DNA from: Argyresthia goedartella
Lineage: Eukaryota > Arthropoda > Insecta > Lepidoptera > Argyresthiidae
Length of the DNA: 64,000 nucleotides
Reading direction: 5' to 3'
Assembly (NCBI GenBank): GCA_949825045.1
Contig: OX463835.1
Coordinates: 24,073,201 to 24,137,200, forward strand
Shown here: in pieces, positions 54,345 through 64,000 of the stretch
Layout of the letters: every line of letters begins with the position of its first letter
Position numbering within the stretch: the first letter of the stretch is position 1
Position numbers and translations under genes: made by a program
Notes under the pieces: model-generated
Seen by the model: the letters and a program-made list of their open reading frames with translations, nothing else
The model's database searches: none
What the model was told of the DNA's origin: nothing

Positions 54345-55133
54345 TGTAAGAAAATGGGGTATCATATGGATAGGTATAACTAAACAAAGCTGCTATTACT
54401 ACTATAATTCTTGCCCTATAACTTAAACATCTACTAAATTAAGGGGTAAGCTAGTTGTCTAGTATAATAGTAAGGAGATTGTGAAATAAGAAAGTTAATT
54501 GAACAACAAGTTAAGATTTTATTTGGATATCGTACAACGTTAAACACACTGGAATATATTTAGTAAAGATAAGTTTATTGCCAACATCTACACTTAATTC
54601 AATATAAACGTTCAGAAGAAACTAACATCAAACACAATAGAAAATACTCATCTTTGGAAAATAGGCCGATAGGGGTGGAGATGCTTCTCAACCGAGATCA
54701 CCAGCAAAAAGTACGGGCCCGCGCCCAATCATCTAGTATTTAACAACTCTGCCTCGCATCAATGCTGAAATACCAACGTTGTTCGCGCCGTGAACGCTGA
54801 TTGGTTGCTTTTGCATTCCACCCTTATTTGACTACCAATTTACTAATTTTTAAATGACTTTACAATTATCTAATGATCTCTAAATTCTTATTGTTAATTA
54901 TAGTAATTACTATGATACAATAATACTCCTAATTACGTATATTAATGATTTAAAACAAAACTAATAGAATTTGACTTCACATCAATGATTATGTATGACA
55001 ACTTTATTTTTCAATTATAGCTTAAAATCAATACAATGACTAATAAATAAATTACACCTTCCCATATTAATAATTACCATTTGTTTTGAATATCATATAC
55101 ATTTAAAATCACTATTTTGAAACAAACATAACA
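54345..55133 (-). repeat. Gypsy 3' LTR
   Basis: 789 bp, on the plus strand TGTAAGAAAATGGGG to CAAACATAACA. Reads as identical to 60267-61055. Confidence 0.93.
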
Positions 55134-55635
55134 CGGCCATTCTGCAAATTACTGCGCTCTCGCAGTAACAAACTTGATCGTTATTGTATATACAATTATT
55201 AAAGTTACTATTTAATTTTATAAGTGAATAAATTTAACCTTAATGAGTATTTACAATTATAATTAATTGTACCACTTCGGTACCTAGCCACATTCATTTA
55301 TATTTTATACAATATTATGAATTTGTCCCCAACTATTAATTAACTAATTACTTTATAATTGCCTATCTAAACTTAACTATTCGTCGTCGGAGGTCTCATT
55401 TGCTAGATCTGGAACAAAAGTAAATGTTAAAATAGGCTCTTCATTTCTAATTATAGACCGTCATTAATTCAGTTTCCAATAGTTACTTTAACGGCCACAC
55501 TCACAAATTATAGCTTACTCAGGGGTAAAACACATTATAATTGCTCTTGTCGGCTTTAGTCATACCCAGACTAAAGGCTAGACAGGAATTCAACAAAAAG
55601 CTCGTATTACACAACAAACGATAACAATGTTATCC
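55134..55635 (-). other. Gypsy 3' non-coding region
   Basis: About 500 AT-rich bases between the 3' LTR and the tandem repeats. No envelope-like or other open frame is seen. Confidence 0.6.
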
Positions 55636-56050
55636 TGTCGCCGTAAGTCACACCATTGCTGCCCATGGTGTCCAGACTTACTACCAGTTACAACATTCGC
55701 AGCACCAATAGCTATTGTGTCCTGTCGCCGTAAGTCACGCCATTGCTGCCCATGGCGTCCAGACTTACTACCAGGCACAACATTCGCAGCACCAAACACT
55801 ATTGTCCTGTCGCCGTAAGTCACACCATTGCTGCCCATGGTGTCCAGACTTACTACCAGTTACAACATTCGCAGCACCAATAGCTATTGTGTCCTGTCGC
55901 CGTAAGTCACGCCATTGCTGCTCATGGCGTCCAGACTTACTACCAGGCACAACATTCGCAGCACCAAACACTATTGTCCTGTCGCCGTAAGTCACACCAT
56001 TGCTGCCCATGGTGTCCAGACTTACTACCAGGTACAATATTTGCAGCACC
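55636..56050 (-). repeat. Tandem repeat of about 86 bp (five copies, 172-bp paired units)
   Basis: Copies start at 55636, 55723, 55808, 55895 and 55980, spaced 87, 85, 87 and 85 bases. Two variants alternate: one with CACACCATTGC and CCAGTTACAAC, the other with CACGCCATTGC and CCAGGCACAAC, so the true unit is 172 bp. The fifth copy is partial and more diverged at its end. Each copy holds CCATTGCTGCCCATGG or a near form. The block lies in the untranslated 3' part of the gypsy element. Confidence 0.95.
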
Positions 56051-56179
56051 TGTTAATTCACATAACTTGCTATCCAAAAATAACTCTCCCGAGTCAGCCA
56101 AACGGCAATCACTCAAAAGTTACTACTCATTCATCAAACCACACCTAAAACGATCTAATCGCATAATAGACATTACTTA

Positions 56180-58795
56180 AGATGATAATAATAAACAATA
56201 TTTAAACCTTCTTCTATTTCAGTAGTTTGCTCAGTCCATTCACCAGGCCAACGCCGTATCTTGTCCTTTGCAATGACTACATCATGCAGCCTTCCTTTGC
56301 CATTTAGCCGGAATCGATCGCTTTCCATGATTTCTATAATTTCGTATGGTCCTTTATATTTATCACTAAGTTTATCGTGTCGTCGGTGACTTTGGCTGAC
56401 ATAAACAAGATCGCCAATTGCATATTGTAAGGTATCTCGTCTCGCTCTGTCGAATCTGGTTTTATATATATATCAGCTGCCTTTTTCATCGTATCGTAGG
56501 CCTTGTTCCTCTCAGCCATAACATCAATAATTTGGGCTTCGCCATTGGAAACGCCAGATCGTTCAACGTCATCTAGCCTAGCTTGTATACAAGGGATGTT
56601 CGCGTTGCGACCTATAAGTAATCGTAATGGCGCAAAACCTGATGATTTTTGCAATGTTGTGTTTAAAGTTAATTGGACTTTATACAATGAGCTCGGCCAT
56701 TGTGATTCATCAGAACAAGTCGTGGCTAACATGTTTATGATTGTACCTACATATCGTTCTACCTGACCGTTTCCGCGCGGTGTCCCTGTTGATATCATAT
56801 GGTGTTCTACATTCCAATCCCTAAACAGACTAGCCACTGATTAGAATGAAAAATTTGTAGCCCGATCTGTAATAACTCGAGATGGATTACCAAACATAGC
56901 TAAATTATCGCGAATTACTGTTAACATTTCATGGCCACTCATTGTCTTCAAGGGCCTTAGTATACAATACTTTGTGAAAGCATCGACAATAACTACAACA
57001 TGGCGATAACCGTCGCTGGTCTGGGGGAATGGGCCAGTACAGTCCAGATGAACGGTATGAAATGGAACAGGTATCTTATCTATAGGGTGTAGATATCCTT
57101 GATTGGGACCACTATGCGATTTACCTTTAACACATACTAGACAATGTGAAATGTACTTTTTCACAAATTTGCTCATGCCTGGAAACCAAAATGATTCTTT
57201 TGCTTTATGAAGAGTCTTGTCCGGTCCCACGTGACAATTTTCATCATGGTAGAGACGAAAAATGCTAAGACGACTGCCCTTTGGAACATATAGTTTTAAC
57301 TTTTTGTCTGCGTGGTCTCTATAGTAAAGTAGGTTGCTCTTCAGTACATATTGATTACCATCGACTTCCCCCGCCTGAACTCTATCAATTAATGATACCG
57401 TTTCGGGATCCTTCTGCTGAGCTACTTCCAGCCAAGACGACTGATCGGTAATAACATTTACTACGGGTGTTTTCCTGTGAACAATAGGCTCTGGATTCCT
57501 ACTAAGGAAATCGACGTGACTAACATAAATCCCCTTTCTATAGACCACGTCGAAAGAAAAATCCTGTAAGTATGTCCATAATCGAGCAACTCGTGGAGAC
57601 AAGTCCTTTTTGTTCATTGTTGATTTTATTGCGTTGCAGTCTGTAACTATACTGAATCGTAGACCTAGCAAATAAACTCTAAAATGCTTCAACGAGTTGT
57701 ATATGGCCAGGGATTCTAATTCATACGATGTGTATCTTGACTCTGCACTTGTTGTGCGTCGACTGTAGTACCCAACAACCCTTCTATTTGCGCCATCTTT
57801 CTGAATTAGAATTCCTCCATATCCTATAGAGCTCGCATCCGTGTGAAGCTCTGTCTCAAGAGATGGGTCAAAAATAGACAAAAGCGGTTTCGTAGTCAAT
57901 TTTTCGATAACGTAATTTCGTGCCGATTCTTGATCACTTCCCCATTCCCATTTGTGATCCTTTTTTGTCAGTTTTGTTATGGAGGCAGTCCTTGAAGCAA
58001 ATTCGGGGATAAATTTCCTGAAATAGCTAGCCAGTCCCATGAACTGTCTAGCTTGTTTCACGGTTTGTGGCACTGGGGAGTTGAGCAAAGCAGACACTTT
58101 TCTATCACTAGGTCGTACACCGTCAGCTGATATTGACCACCCTAGGTATTCTATAGTTTTAACGAAAAATTGGCATTTCTTTAGGTTTATAGTGAAACCA
58201 GCCTTCGATAGAGCAGCTAAAGTGAGATCTAAGTACTCCAATCCTTGTTCTATTGATGTCCACGGGATAAGAATGTCATCCATATAAACCTGAAGAAATT
58301 TGAGGTGTTGGAGGGCTTTAGAGATAGCGCGTTGAAATACAGAGGGACCGTTGCAAATTCCAAAGGGCATTTTAATAAACTCATAATGCCCATCCGGGGT
58401 TACAAAAGCAGTAAATTTAACACTATCCGCATGTACAGGTATTTGATGAAAACCGTTTTTCGCGTCAATAGCTATGAAATAGATTGCCTTTCCTAATTTA
58501 TCAATTTCATCTTGAATCAGAGGCAGGGGGTATCTATCTCTTTCAATGATCGCATTGAGAGCTCGAAAGTCAACGCACATTCGGTCGCTACCGTCTCGTT
58601 TTTTGACTAATAGCACTGGGCTAGCGTAAGGAGAGTCACTCTCACGAATTATACCTGCTTGTAGGAGATTACTCACGATATTTTTGACTTTTTCACGTTC
58701 GAGTGGGGATAAGCGGTAAGGTCGGTAATAAACATTCTTGTCAGATTTTAGCTTTATAACAAGCTCACCAGTATTTACGTTACCGATGTAATTGG
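56180..58795 (-). pseudogene. Gypsy pol: RT, RNase H, integrase
   Basis: RT starts in the frame read from about 58795 ('VNTGELVIKLKSDKN') and is open from 58676: 'SPVLLVKKRDGSDRMCVDFR', 'FIAIDAKNGFHQIPV', 'MPFGICNGPSVFQRAI' and 'FLQVYMDDILIP' (YMDD). RNase H: 'ETELHTDASSIGYGGIL'. Integrase: zinc region 'YHDENCHVGPDKTL' with 'CLVCVKGK', core 'HLDCTGPFPQTSDGY', 'RVITDRATNFS', a stop TAA at 56841-56843, then 'GTPRGNGQVERYVG' (Glu). A TA slip in a TATATATA tract near 56465 shifts the frame, and the C-terminal part ('SDKYKGPYEIIEIM') runs on to about 56180. Only small lesions break an otherwise complete pol. Confidence 0.9.
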
Positions 58796-60183
58796 GGAGT
58801 AGGTAAGATTTTTGGGTATTTGATAATTATTTCCTCGATTTTCTTCTGCATATTGGGGTCCAAATCTTTGATCGATTCAAAATAGGGAGCACTTTCAACT
58901 ACATTCACAACATTATCTACAACATCTTTTCGAACTAACTTGGTACCAGATCCGTCCATAATTATAGCAACACCCGAATGTCTTACTGCATCCTGTCCAA
59001 TTATACATTCGTACGGGAAGTCATTGTCGTGAACTACGTACATATTTAATTCGATACAGACATCTTCGAAACGCACAAGGACCTTACACTTTGCGAAAGT
59101 ATACAAACTTCCCGAACCAATGCCATCAAGCTTCACCAAACATGTGGTAAGTTCTGTTCCTAAACGTGACGCAATCGACTCGCGAATAATCGAACAGTTC
59201 GCACCTGTATCGATCAAGCAATTTACGGTAACATCGTACATTTTAATTTTGGTTAGGTTCAGGTTCGATTTGGTCAAACAATTTACCTGCTCATGCTGAA
59301 CTTTTGATTTACTACGATCACGTTCCTCACGTTGTTTAGACCAGCAAACTTCAACGCCATGCCCTTTTTTGGAACAAAAGCTACAAGTCTTATCCTTATT
59401 GTCGTCAGAATATGCGGGATTTTTAGCGGAGTAACTGATGTTGCGAGAGTTCACCATCGATCTATTTTTAACACAATTTGATATCACGTGACCAAATTCA
59501 CCACAAGAAAAACAGGTTCTGGGAGTAAAAGATGTTTTACGGTTTTCCCTTGGTGTGTCTACGCGCGGCCGCTTAGCACTGCTTGGTCCAGAAATTTCTA
59601 TTGTCTTTATTGGGTGCTCTAATATTTTACGAGGGTTTTTCGTGTACGCTGTAAATACAGTAATCAAGTCGTTTGTACATTTTATAGAACTATTGAAGGC
59701 TGCCATACGAATACTATCGTCACGAACACCCCCACACACAAGCTCGACCAACTGTGATTCATTGAATGTTATCTTTGTTTTCCTTAACAATAGAACTTTC
59801 TCACGGGCATATTCGGCGTAGGTATCAGCTAATTCGGAGGAATATAATACGGCTTTTGTTAGCCTCTCACTCAAATTTCGTTTGGGGGGAAATAGGTCTA
59901 TCAACTCAGATTTAAACGAGTTCCAGTCACGTATTTCAGGTTCCCAGCACTCAAACCAAATAGAAGCAGAGCCCCGAAGGGCCTTACCGGCTACAGATAC
60001 TTTATGCAAGCTGCTCCAGCGAAACTCTGAGCCCGTGTCTTCGATAATTTTACACCAGGGTTCTGCTCCACTGTCCATCTTGTCAGGATCAAAGAGTGGC
60101 AAGGTAACGTCATCGCGCTTCCGGGATGTAGAAACGGCATCCTGGATTGACTGGAGCATCAATGTCTCGAGGTCAGGATCCAT
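58780..60183 (-). CDS. Gypsy gag and protease (467-codon open frame)
   Basis: Starts at 60183 (MDPDLETLMLQSIQ). The first half has the retrotransposon gag pattern ('LRGSASIWFECWEPEIRDW', 'FKSELIDLFPP', 'LADTYAEYAREKVLLL'). Knuckles follow: 'CFSCGEFGHVISNC' and 'CSFCSKKGHGVEVC'. The protease has 'VNCLIDTGANCSIIRESI' (DTG) and 'YECIIGQDAVRHSG'. The frame ends at 58780 only because of an extra C in a C4 run near 58795. In the other frame the sequence passes smoothly into RT, so gag-pro-pol was probably one frame. Products would form the particle and process it. Confidence 0.88.
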   Translation of the reverse strand: MDPDLETLMLQSIQDAVSTSRKRDDVTLPLFDPDKMDSGAEPWCKIIEDTGSEFRWSSLHKVSVAGKALRGSASIWFECWEPEIRDWNSFKSELIDLFPPKRNLSERLTKAVLYSSELADTYAEYAREKVLLLRKTKITFNESQLVELVCGGVRDDSIRMAAFNSSIKCTNDLITVFTAYTKNPRKILEHPIKTIEISGPSSAKRPRVDTPRENRKTSFTPRTCFSCGEFGHVISNCVKNRSMVNSRNISYSAKNPAYSDDNKDKTCSFCSKKGHGVEVCWSKQREERDRSKSKVQHEQVNCLTKSNLNLTKIKMYDVTVNCLIDTGANCSIIRESIASRLGTELTTCLVKLDGIGSGSLYTFAKCKVLVRFEDVCIELNMYVVHDNDFPYECIIGQDAVRHSGVAIIMDGSGTKLVRKDVVDNVVNVVESAPYFESIKDLDPNMQKKIEEIIIKYPKILPTPQLHR

Positions 60184-60249
60184 GATTGGCTCTTATCACT
60201 CCAGTCTGTAATCGGAGATAAATGTCAGCACACAAAAATAAACGGGCTA

Positions 60250-60266
60250 TTCTATCCCACTTCTGA
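60250..60266 (-). promoter_or_regulatory. Gypsy probable primer-binding site
   Basis: Right after the 5' LTR the minus strand reads TCAGAAGTGGGAT. This could pair with the end of a leucine-type tRNA (inference from general tRNA ends); the usual TGG start is not at the expected place. Confidence 0.4.
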
Positions 60267-61055
60267 TGTAAGAAAATGGGGTATCATATGGATAGGTATA
60301 ACTAAACAAAGCTGCTATTACTACTATAATTCTTGCCCTATAACTTAAACATCTACTAAATTAAGGGGTAAGCTAGTTGTCTAGTATAATAGTAAGGAGA
60401 TTGTGAAATAAGAAAGTTAATTGAACAACAAGTTAAGATTTTATTTGGATATCGTACAACGTTAAACACACTGGAATATATTTAGTAAAGATAAGTTTAT
60501 TGCCAACATCTACACTTAATTCAATATAAACGTTCAGAAGAAACTAACATCAAACACAATAGAAAATACTCATCTTTGGAAAATAGGCCGATAGGGGTGG
60601 AGATGCTTCTCAACCGAGATCACCAGCAAAAAGTACGGGCCCGCGCCCAATCATCTAGTATTTAACAACTCTGCCTCGCATCAATGCTGAAATACCAACG
60701 TTGTTCGCGCCGTGAACGCTGATTGGTTGCTTTTGCATTCCACCCTTATTTGACTACCAATTTACTAATTTTTAAATGACTTTACAATTATCTAATGATC
60801 TCTAAATTCTTATTGTTAATTATAGTAATTACTATGATACAATAATACTCCTAATTACGTATATTAATGATTTAAAACAAAACTAATAGAATTTGACTTC
60901 ACATCAATGATTATGTATGACAACTTTATTTTTCAATTATAGCTTAAAATCAATACAATGACTAATAAATAAATTACACCTTCCCATATTAATAATTACC
61001 ATTTGTTTTGAATATCATATACATTTAAAATCACTATTTTGAAACAAACATAACA
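60267..61055 (-). repeat. Gypsy 5' LTR
   Basis: 789 bp, reads as identical to 54345-55133. It is followed on the plus strand by the CATG duplication at 61056-61059. Confidence 0.93.
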
Positions 61056-61169
61056 CATGCAATGAATGAATTGTCAATCTATGTGAAATTGTACAAATAA
61101 AAAATTATAGAATGTGTATTGATTGTTTATTTACATAAAATTATTATTATGGTTGATATACATTGTTTC

Positions 61170-61880
61170 TTTATAACATAGATAAAACATGTATGTATAG
61201 GCTTATCCATTGCTTCTGGCGCCACACCAGGTCACTTTGTGGGAACTTGTTTTTACCACTCAAAACTGATGTCCTCTTCGTCGTATTCAATGAACAGCGA
61301 CTTCTGATATCTCCTATTGTGTGCTCTAACGTGGCTGGTGAATCAGAATGTGCTCGTAAATGTCCTGTAGCATTGGACACAGAATAGTTGCCCCGAATCG
61401 TTGTAGGTGTAAGTGTAGGTGAACTGAGGATGATATTTCCTTTTCTGATGTTTTGCTTCTACTCTTTGCTTTTCCCAAATTCTTCAATGTACAACAGAAT
61501 GCCAATTTGGCCACGCTTGAGCATGTTGCACTTATCAGGTGCTATGCTGCATGCGGTAAGGTGATATTTGAGAACATCCTTGTAGCGCAGGTACTATTCG
61601 CCTGGGTTCCGTTTCCAGTTGGTCAGTTCTGAATAGGACACTGCTTTTGGCAGTCTACAGTCATCCATATGCTCTAATAGTCCACTCTATCTCAGCTGGC
61701 TTTCCATCAGTAGTGCCTCCATAACACTTCTGTTTTGGAAAGAGAACTCACGTATCTCATGTGGAACGAGTCCAGTTTTCTGATAACTGGATTGTAGTGG
61801 CACCAAGTTTCTGCAGCATATAGAAGTAAAGGCAGAACCAATGCTTTGTATACTGTAAGTTTTGGTCAGAGTGTCGATAA
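61170..61880 (-). pseudogene. Degraded LINE ORF2 C-terminal region
   Basis: Broken minus-strand codons read 'LTVYKALVLPLLLYAAETW', 'RKLDSFHMRY' and further on a worn His/Cys-type tail ('NATGHLRAHSDSP'). 'VYKA.VLP.LLYGAETW' followed by 'LD.FH.R.LR' is the usual C-terminal part of several insect LINE families whose ORF2 ends in a zinc-finger-like motif. Many stops; the RT core is not present. Confidence 0.6.
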
Positions 61881-61884
61881 GAGG

Positions 61885-62152
61885 GCGGTAGTCACAAACC
61901 AACCTCTTGCTGGTTGTTTGAGGACTTGCTTGGGTCTTGGAGATACTTATATCTATGTTGTAGGTTTGGCGAGCGTAAATTTGGCCTTTCGATTATCGGC
62001 AGACCACCTGCCCGATGATCCTACGATATCATCACGTTGACAGGACCTTGCGGGATGTGTTCGGCACTGGACCGTGATGATTGGTGCTAAAGAGGAGGCC
62101 TATGCCCAGCAATAGGTCGATGTGGGCGGGGTATGATGATGATGAAAGTTTG
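61885..62152 (+). mobile_element. RTE-type LINE 3' end with (ATG)n tail
   Basis: The plus strand near 62065-62152 holds the pattern of the very end of lepidopteran RTE elements (CGTGATGATTGGTGC, then GAGGCCTATGCCCAGCA and GTCGATGTGGGCGGG), followed by GATGATGATGA. The upstream part is too worn to read. It lies back to back with the minus-strand LINE fragment at 61170-61880. Confidence 0.6.
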
Positions 62153-62402
62153 ATTATTTGCGGGATTCTTCCAATATCAAGATGATAATGTTGTTTTCAA
62201 CTCGTTCGTAAATAAATAAAGCCAACAATAGAAAGACGCCTTTGACATTGGATTTAACGACTCAACCGCGCAACGGTCAATTTGACCAGAAACTGGAAAA
62301 AGCAGGACTGCGCATTGGTCAATTAGACCAGCGTTTGACGCGCGGCTAGCACGAGTTTCTATTTCGATCCTTATGTGATATTCTTACTGGCTATGGTCAT
62401 AT
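62153..62402. other. No gene seen
   Basis: Short spacer before the inverted repeat. It holds two similar stretches (GGTCAATTTGACCAGAAAC near 62277 and GGTCAATTAGACCAGCG near 62318), a weak local repeat containing palindromic GGTCAATTTGACC-type cores. Confidence 0.5.
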
Positions 62403-62875
62403 AAATTTTTATGAACGCAGCCAATGAGTAAAGGTACTGAATAAACTAGTCTGTACAGCTTGAAATTCACCCACACAGAGCTAGCAAAAAAAAGTAAAGA
62501 GTCATGAAAGTCCAAGATTTCGCTGAAGTTCGCCGGGTCAGATCATCGTCAGATTTTCAGTGATTTGTGTAGTTTTTGAGTGAAAAACTGGTTGTAAGTA
62601 CTATTCATAGCCTATTTCTTAGTTAATACCCTGTTTTTTTTGAAAATATCAATGCTGATGAAGGAAATAAGTCGATAAAAGAATTCAAAATAAAAAAAAT
62701 ACGTTTTACTTTACGGGGTTGCTTTCATATCAATCTAATGTACTTAATATTGGGTAAATACGATAGAAACACGACACTACAGGGCCAAAACATGTGAATA
62801 ATCATTATTTTCATATCTTATTTACTGTCACGATTGGTTGTTTGAACCCTATCGTCATAGCGTAAGGAACCATTT
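62403..62875 (+). repeat. 473-bp inverted repeat, left arm
   Basis: Reverse complement of 63528-64000 over its whole length, with no gap and no difference that I noticed. The outer limit cannot be seen because the partner arm ends at the window edge. Confidence 0.95.
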
Positions 62876-63105
62876 TGCTTGACCGCGACTAGACGTCCAC
62901 TCGATAAAGCACAGCGTTGACTTGCGCGTGAAAACTGGTAATGATGTTGTGTCTATCAGTGATAATTATTTCTGTCTAGGAATAAGTGGTTGTTGTCGGC
63001 GTTTTAAATAAAAGTAGTTTAATTGAAATGACCCGCAGTTTATGGTTTTATTGTTATCTTGATAATATTGTATGTACTTTTGTTAATTTTATCTGTTATT
63101 TTTAG

Positions 63106-63249
63106 TGATATGGTAGGGGAACGTGGTCGCGAAAGAGGCGCAGCAGGCGGTCCTGTTTTAGGCCGAGGACGGGCACGAGGCCGAGGCCATGGTGCAAAAC
63201 CGCGAGGCCTTGCACCACCTCGTAACTTATTTGAGGGCAGTAGTTCAGG
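63106..63249 (+). CDS. Exon-like Arg/Gly-rich reading frame in the inverted-repeat spacer
   Basis: TTATTTTTAG (acceptor-like) ends at 63105, and GTACGT (donor-like) starts at 63250. Between them an ATG at 63110 opens 'MVGERGRERGAAGG', then 'GRGRARGRGHGAKPRG' and 'LAPPRNLFEGSSSG', running through the donor site. Such RG-rich segments occur at the N-terminus of PIWI-type and other RNA-binding proteins, but I cannot assign a family. Composition is unlike the AT-rich surroundings. It could be a captured host exon or the first coding exon of a transposon gene. Open frame past the donor continues to 63448 but loses the bias. Confidence 0.5.
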
Positions 63250-63527
63250 GTACGTATTTATCGTGCTGGTTTATTACGAACTGTATGTAGCTCAATTTTT
63301 TCTTTGTGTTCATATCAATATCATTGTTTTAGGGAATCAATATCATTGTTTTAGGGAAAGGTCAGAAGCAATGTATGTGCCTGTATGTAAATGTGTATAT
63401 TTTCATGGGTTTATCTGTTCAATAGGGTTTTATTTAGAAAGCTCTTAAAATATGTGATAGTTTAATACATTATCCAAGAAATAATAATAGTATGGGATAA
63501 GATGGACTGAAACTATTGAATTGACTG

Positions 63528-64000
63528 AAATGGTTCCTTACGCTATGACGATAGGGTTCAAACAACCAATCGTGACAGTAAATAAGATATGAAAATAATG
63601 ATTATTCACATGTTTTGGCCCTGTAGTGTCGTGTTTCTATCGTATTTACCCAATATTAAGTACATTAGATTGATATGAAAGCAACCCCGTAAAGTAAAAC
63701 GTATTTTTTTTATTTTGAATTCTTTTATCGACTTATTTCCTTCATCAGCATTGATATTTTCAAAAAAAACAGGGTATTAACTAAGAAATAGGCTATGAAT
63801 AGTACTTACAACCAGTTTTTCACTCAAAAACTACACAAATCACTGAAAATCTGACGATGATCTGACCCGGCGAACTTCAGCGAAATCTTGGACTTTCATG
63901 ACTCTTTACTTTTTTTTGCTAGCTCTGTGTGGGTGAATTTCAAGCTGTACAGACTAGTTTATTCAGTACCTTTACTCATTGGCTGCGTTCATAAAAATTT
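63528..64000 (-). repeat. 473-bp inverted repeat, right arm (runs to the window edge)
   Basis: Exact reverse complement of 62403-62875. It probably continues outside the window only if the left arm is also longer; base 62402 and beyond could not be compared. Confidence 0.95.

Larger units (their letters stand above)
54345..61055 (-). mobile_element. Gypsy-type LTR retrotransposon
   Basis: A 6711-bp minus-strand element with 789-bp LTRs (54345-55133 as 3' LTR, 60267-61055 as 5' LTR) and CATG duplication. I found no difference between the LTRs on reading them side by side. Gag-protease and pol follow the gypsy order protease, RT, RNase H, integrase. A block of about 86-bp tandem repeats lies between pol and the 3' LTR. 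Pol has three small lesions, two of them in simple repeats. Confidence 0.93.

Noticed and set aside
55620..56050. CRISPR array
   Set aside because: Repeats are contiguous 85-87-bp units without unique spacers, in a eukaryotic retrotransposon.
55590..56180. Short repeated frames on both strands
   Set aside because: They arise from the 86-bp tandem repeat and repeat with it; no coding evidence.
1..64000. tRNA, rRNA or other structured RNA genes
   Set aside because: I saw no cloverleaf or rRNA-like segment on reading; a dedicated scan would be needed to exclude them.

Overview
This window looks like insect, almost certainly lepidopteran, heterochromatin-type DNA built almost wholly from transposable elements. 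I found no convincing conserved host gene. The lepidopteran call rests on an R4/Dong-type LINE sitting in a (TAA)n repeat, on CR1/Zenon-like LINE 3' ends of the 'GTGGCCTATTTAC' type, and on the mixture of BEL/Pao, Jockey, LOA, RTE, piggyBac and gypsy elements. These are judgements from reading motifs, not from searches.

Block 1 (about 502-24909) is a five-layer nest. A degraded CR1/Jockey-group LINE (LINE-A, +) ends in an (ATT)n tail. An R4/Dong-like LINE (-) is inserted in that tail. A CR1/Zenon-like LINE (LINE-C, +) interrupts the Dong element at 5205/22692. A second CR1/Jockey-group LINE (LINE-D, -) interrupts LINE-C at 10271/21929 and also carries a small TIR DNA transposon. A full-length BEL/Pao element (BEL-1, +, 14810-21579) interrupts LINE-D. 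BEL-1 has identical 229-bp LTRs, a 5-bp target duplication and one open 1718-codon gag-pol frame. At each junction I could follow, the outer reading frame continues when the inner element is ignored.

Block 2 (about 25520-38560) is a degraded BEL/Pao element (BEL-3, +). Its integrase region is split by a nearly intact Jockey-clade LINE (Jockey-A, -, 26721-32182). Its 3' non-coding/LTR region is split by a second, decayed Jockey-clade LINE (Jockey-B, +, 32977-38335) with a 13-bp target duplication and a perfect 29-bp hairpin in its 5' part.

Block 3 (about 38700-52957) starts with a hAT transposase fragment (-). A piggyBac-type element (-) follows, and its transposase gene is split by BEL-2 (+, 41017-50895; 437-bp LTRs; GTGTC duplication). 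The 3' LTR of BEL-2 is itself split by a 5'-truncated LOA-type LINE (-) that keeps an open RT-RNase H frame. The piggyBac gene also holds a 72-bp LINE tail that preserves the local frame.

Block 4 (about 53690-64000) contains an RTE 3' fragment, a gypsy-type LTR element (-, 54345-61055; 789-bp LTRs that read as identical; CATG duplication; five copies of an about 86-bp tandem repeat before the 3' LTR), degraded LINE ends in opposite orientations, and a 473-bp inverted repeat. The inverted repeat flanks a 652-bp spacer with an exon-like arginine/glycine-rich reading frame. Its right arm reaches the last base of the window, so its outer limit is not visible.

The genes do not form an operon or pathway. 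Each set serves the mobility of its own element. The arrangement records successive insertions, with BEL-1, the LOA copy and the gypsy copy apparently the youngest.
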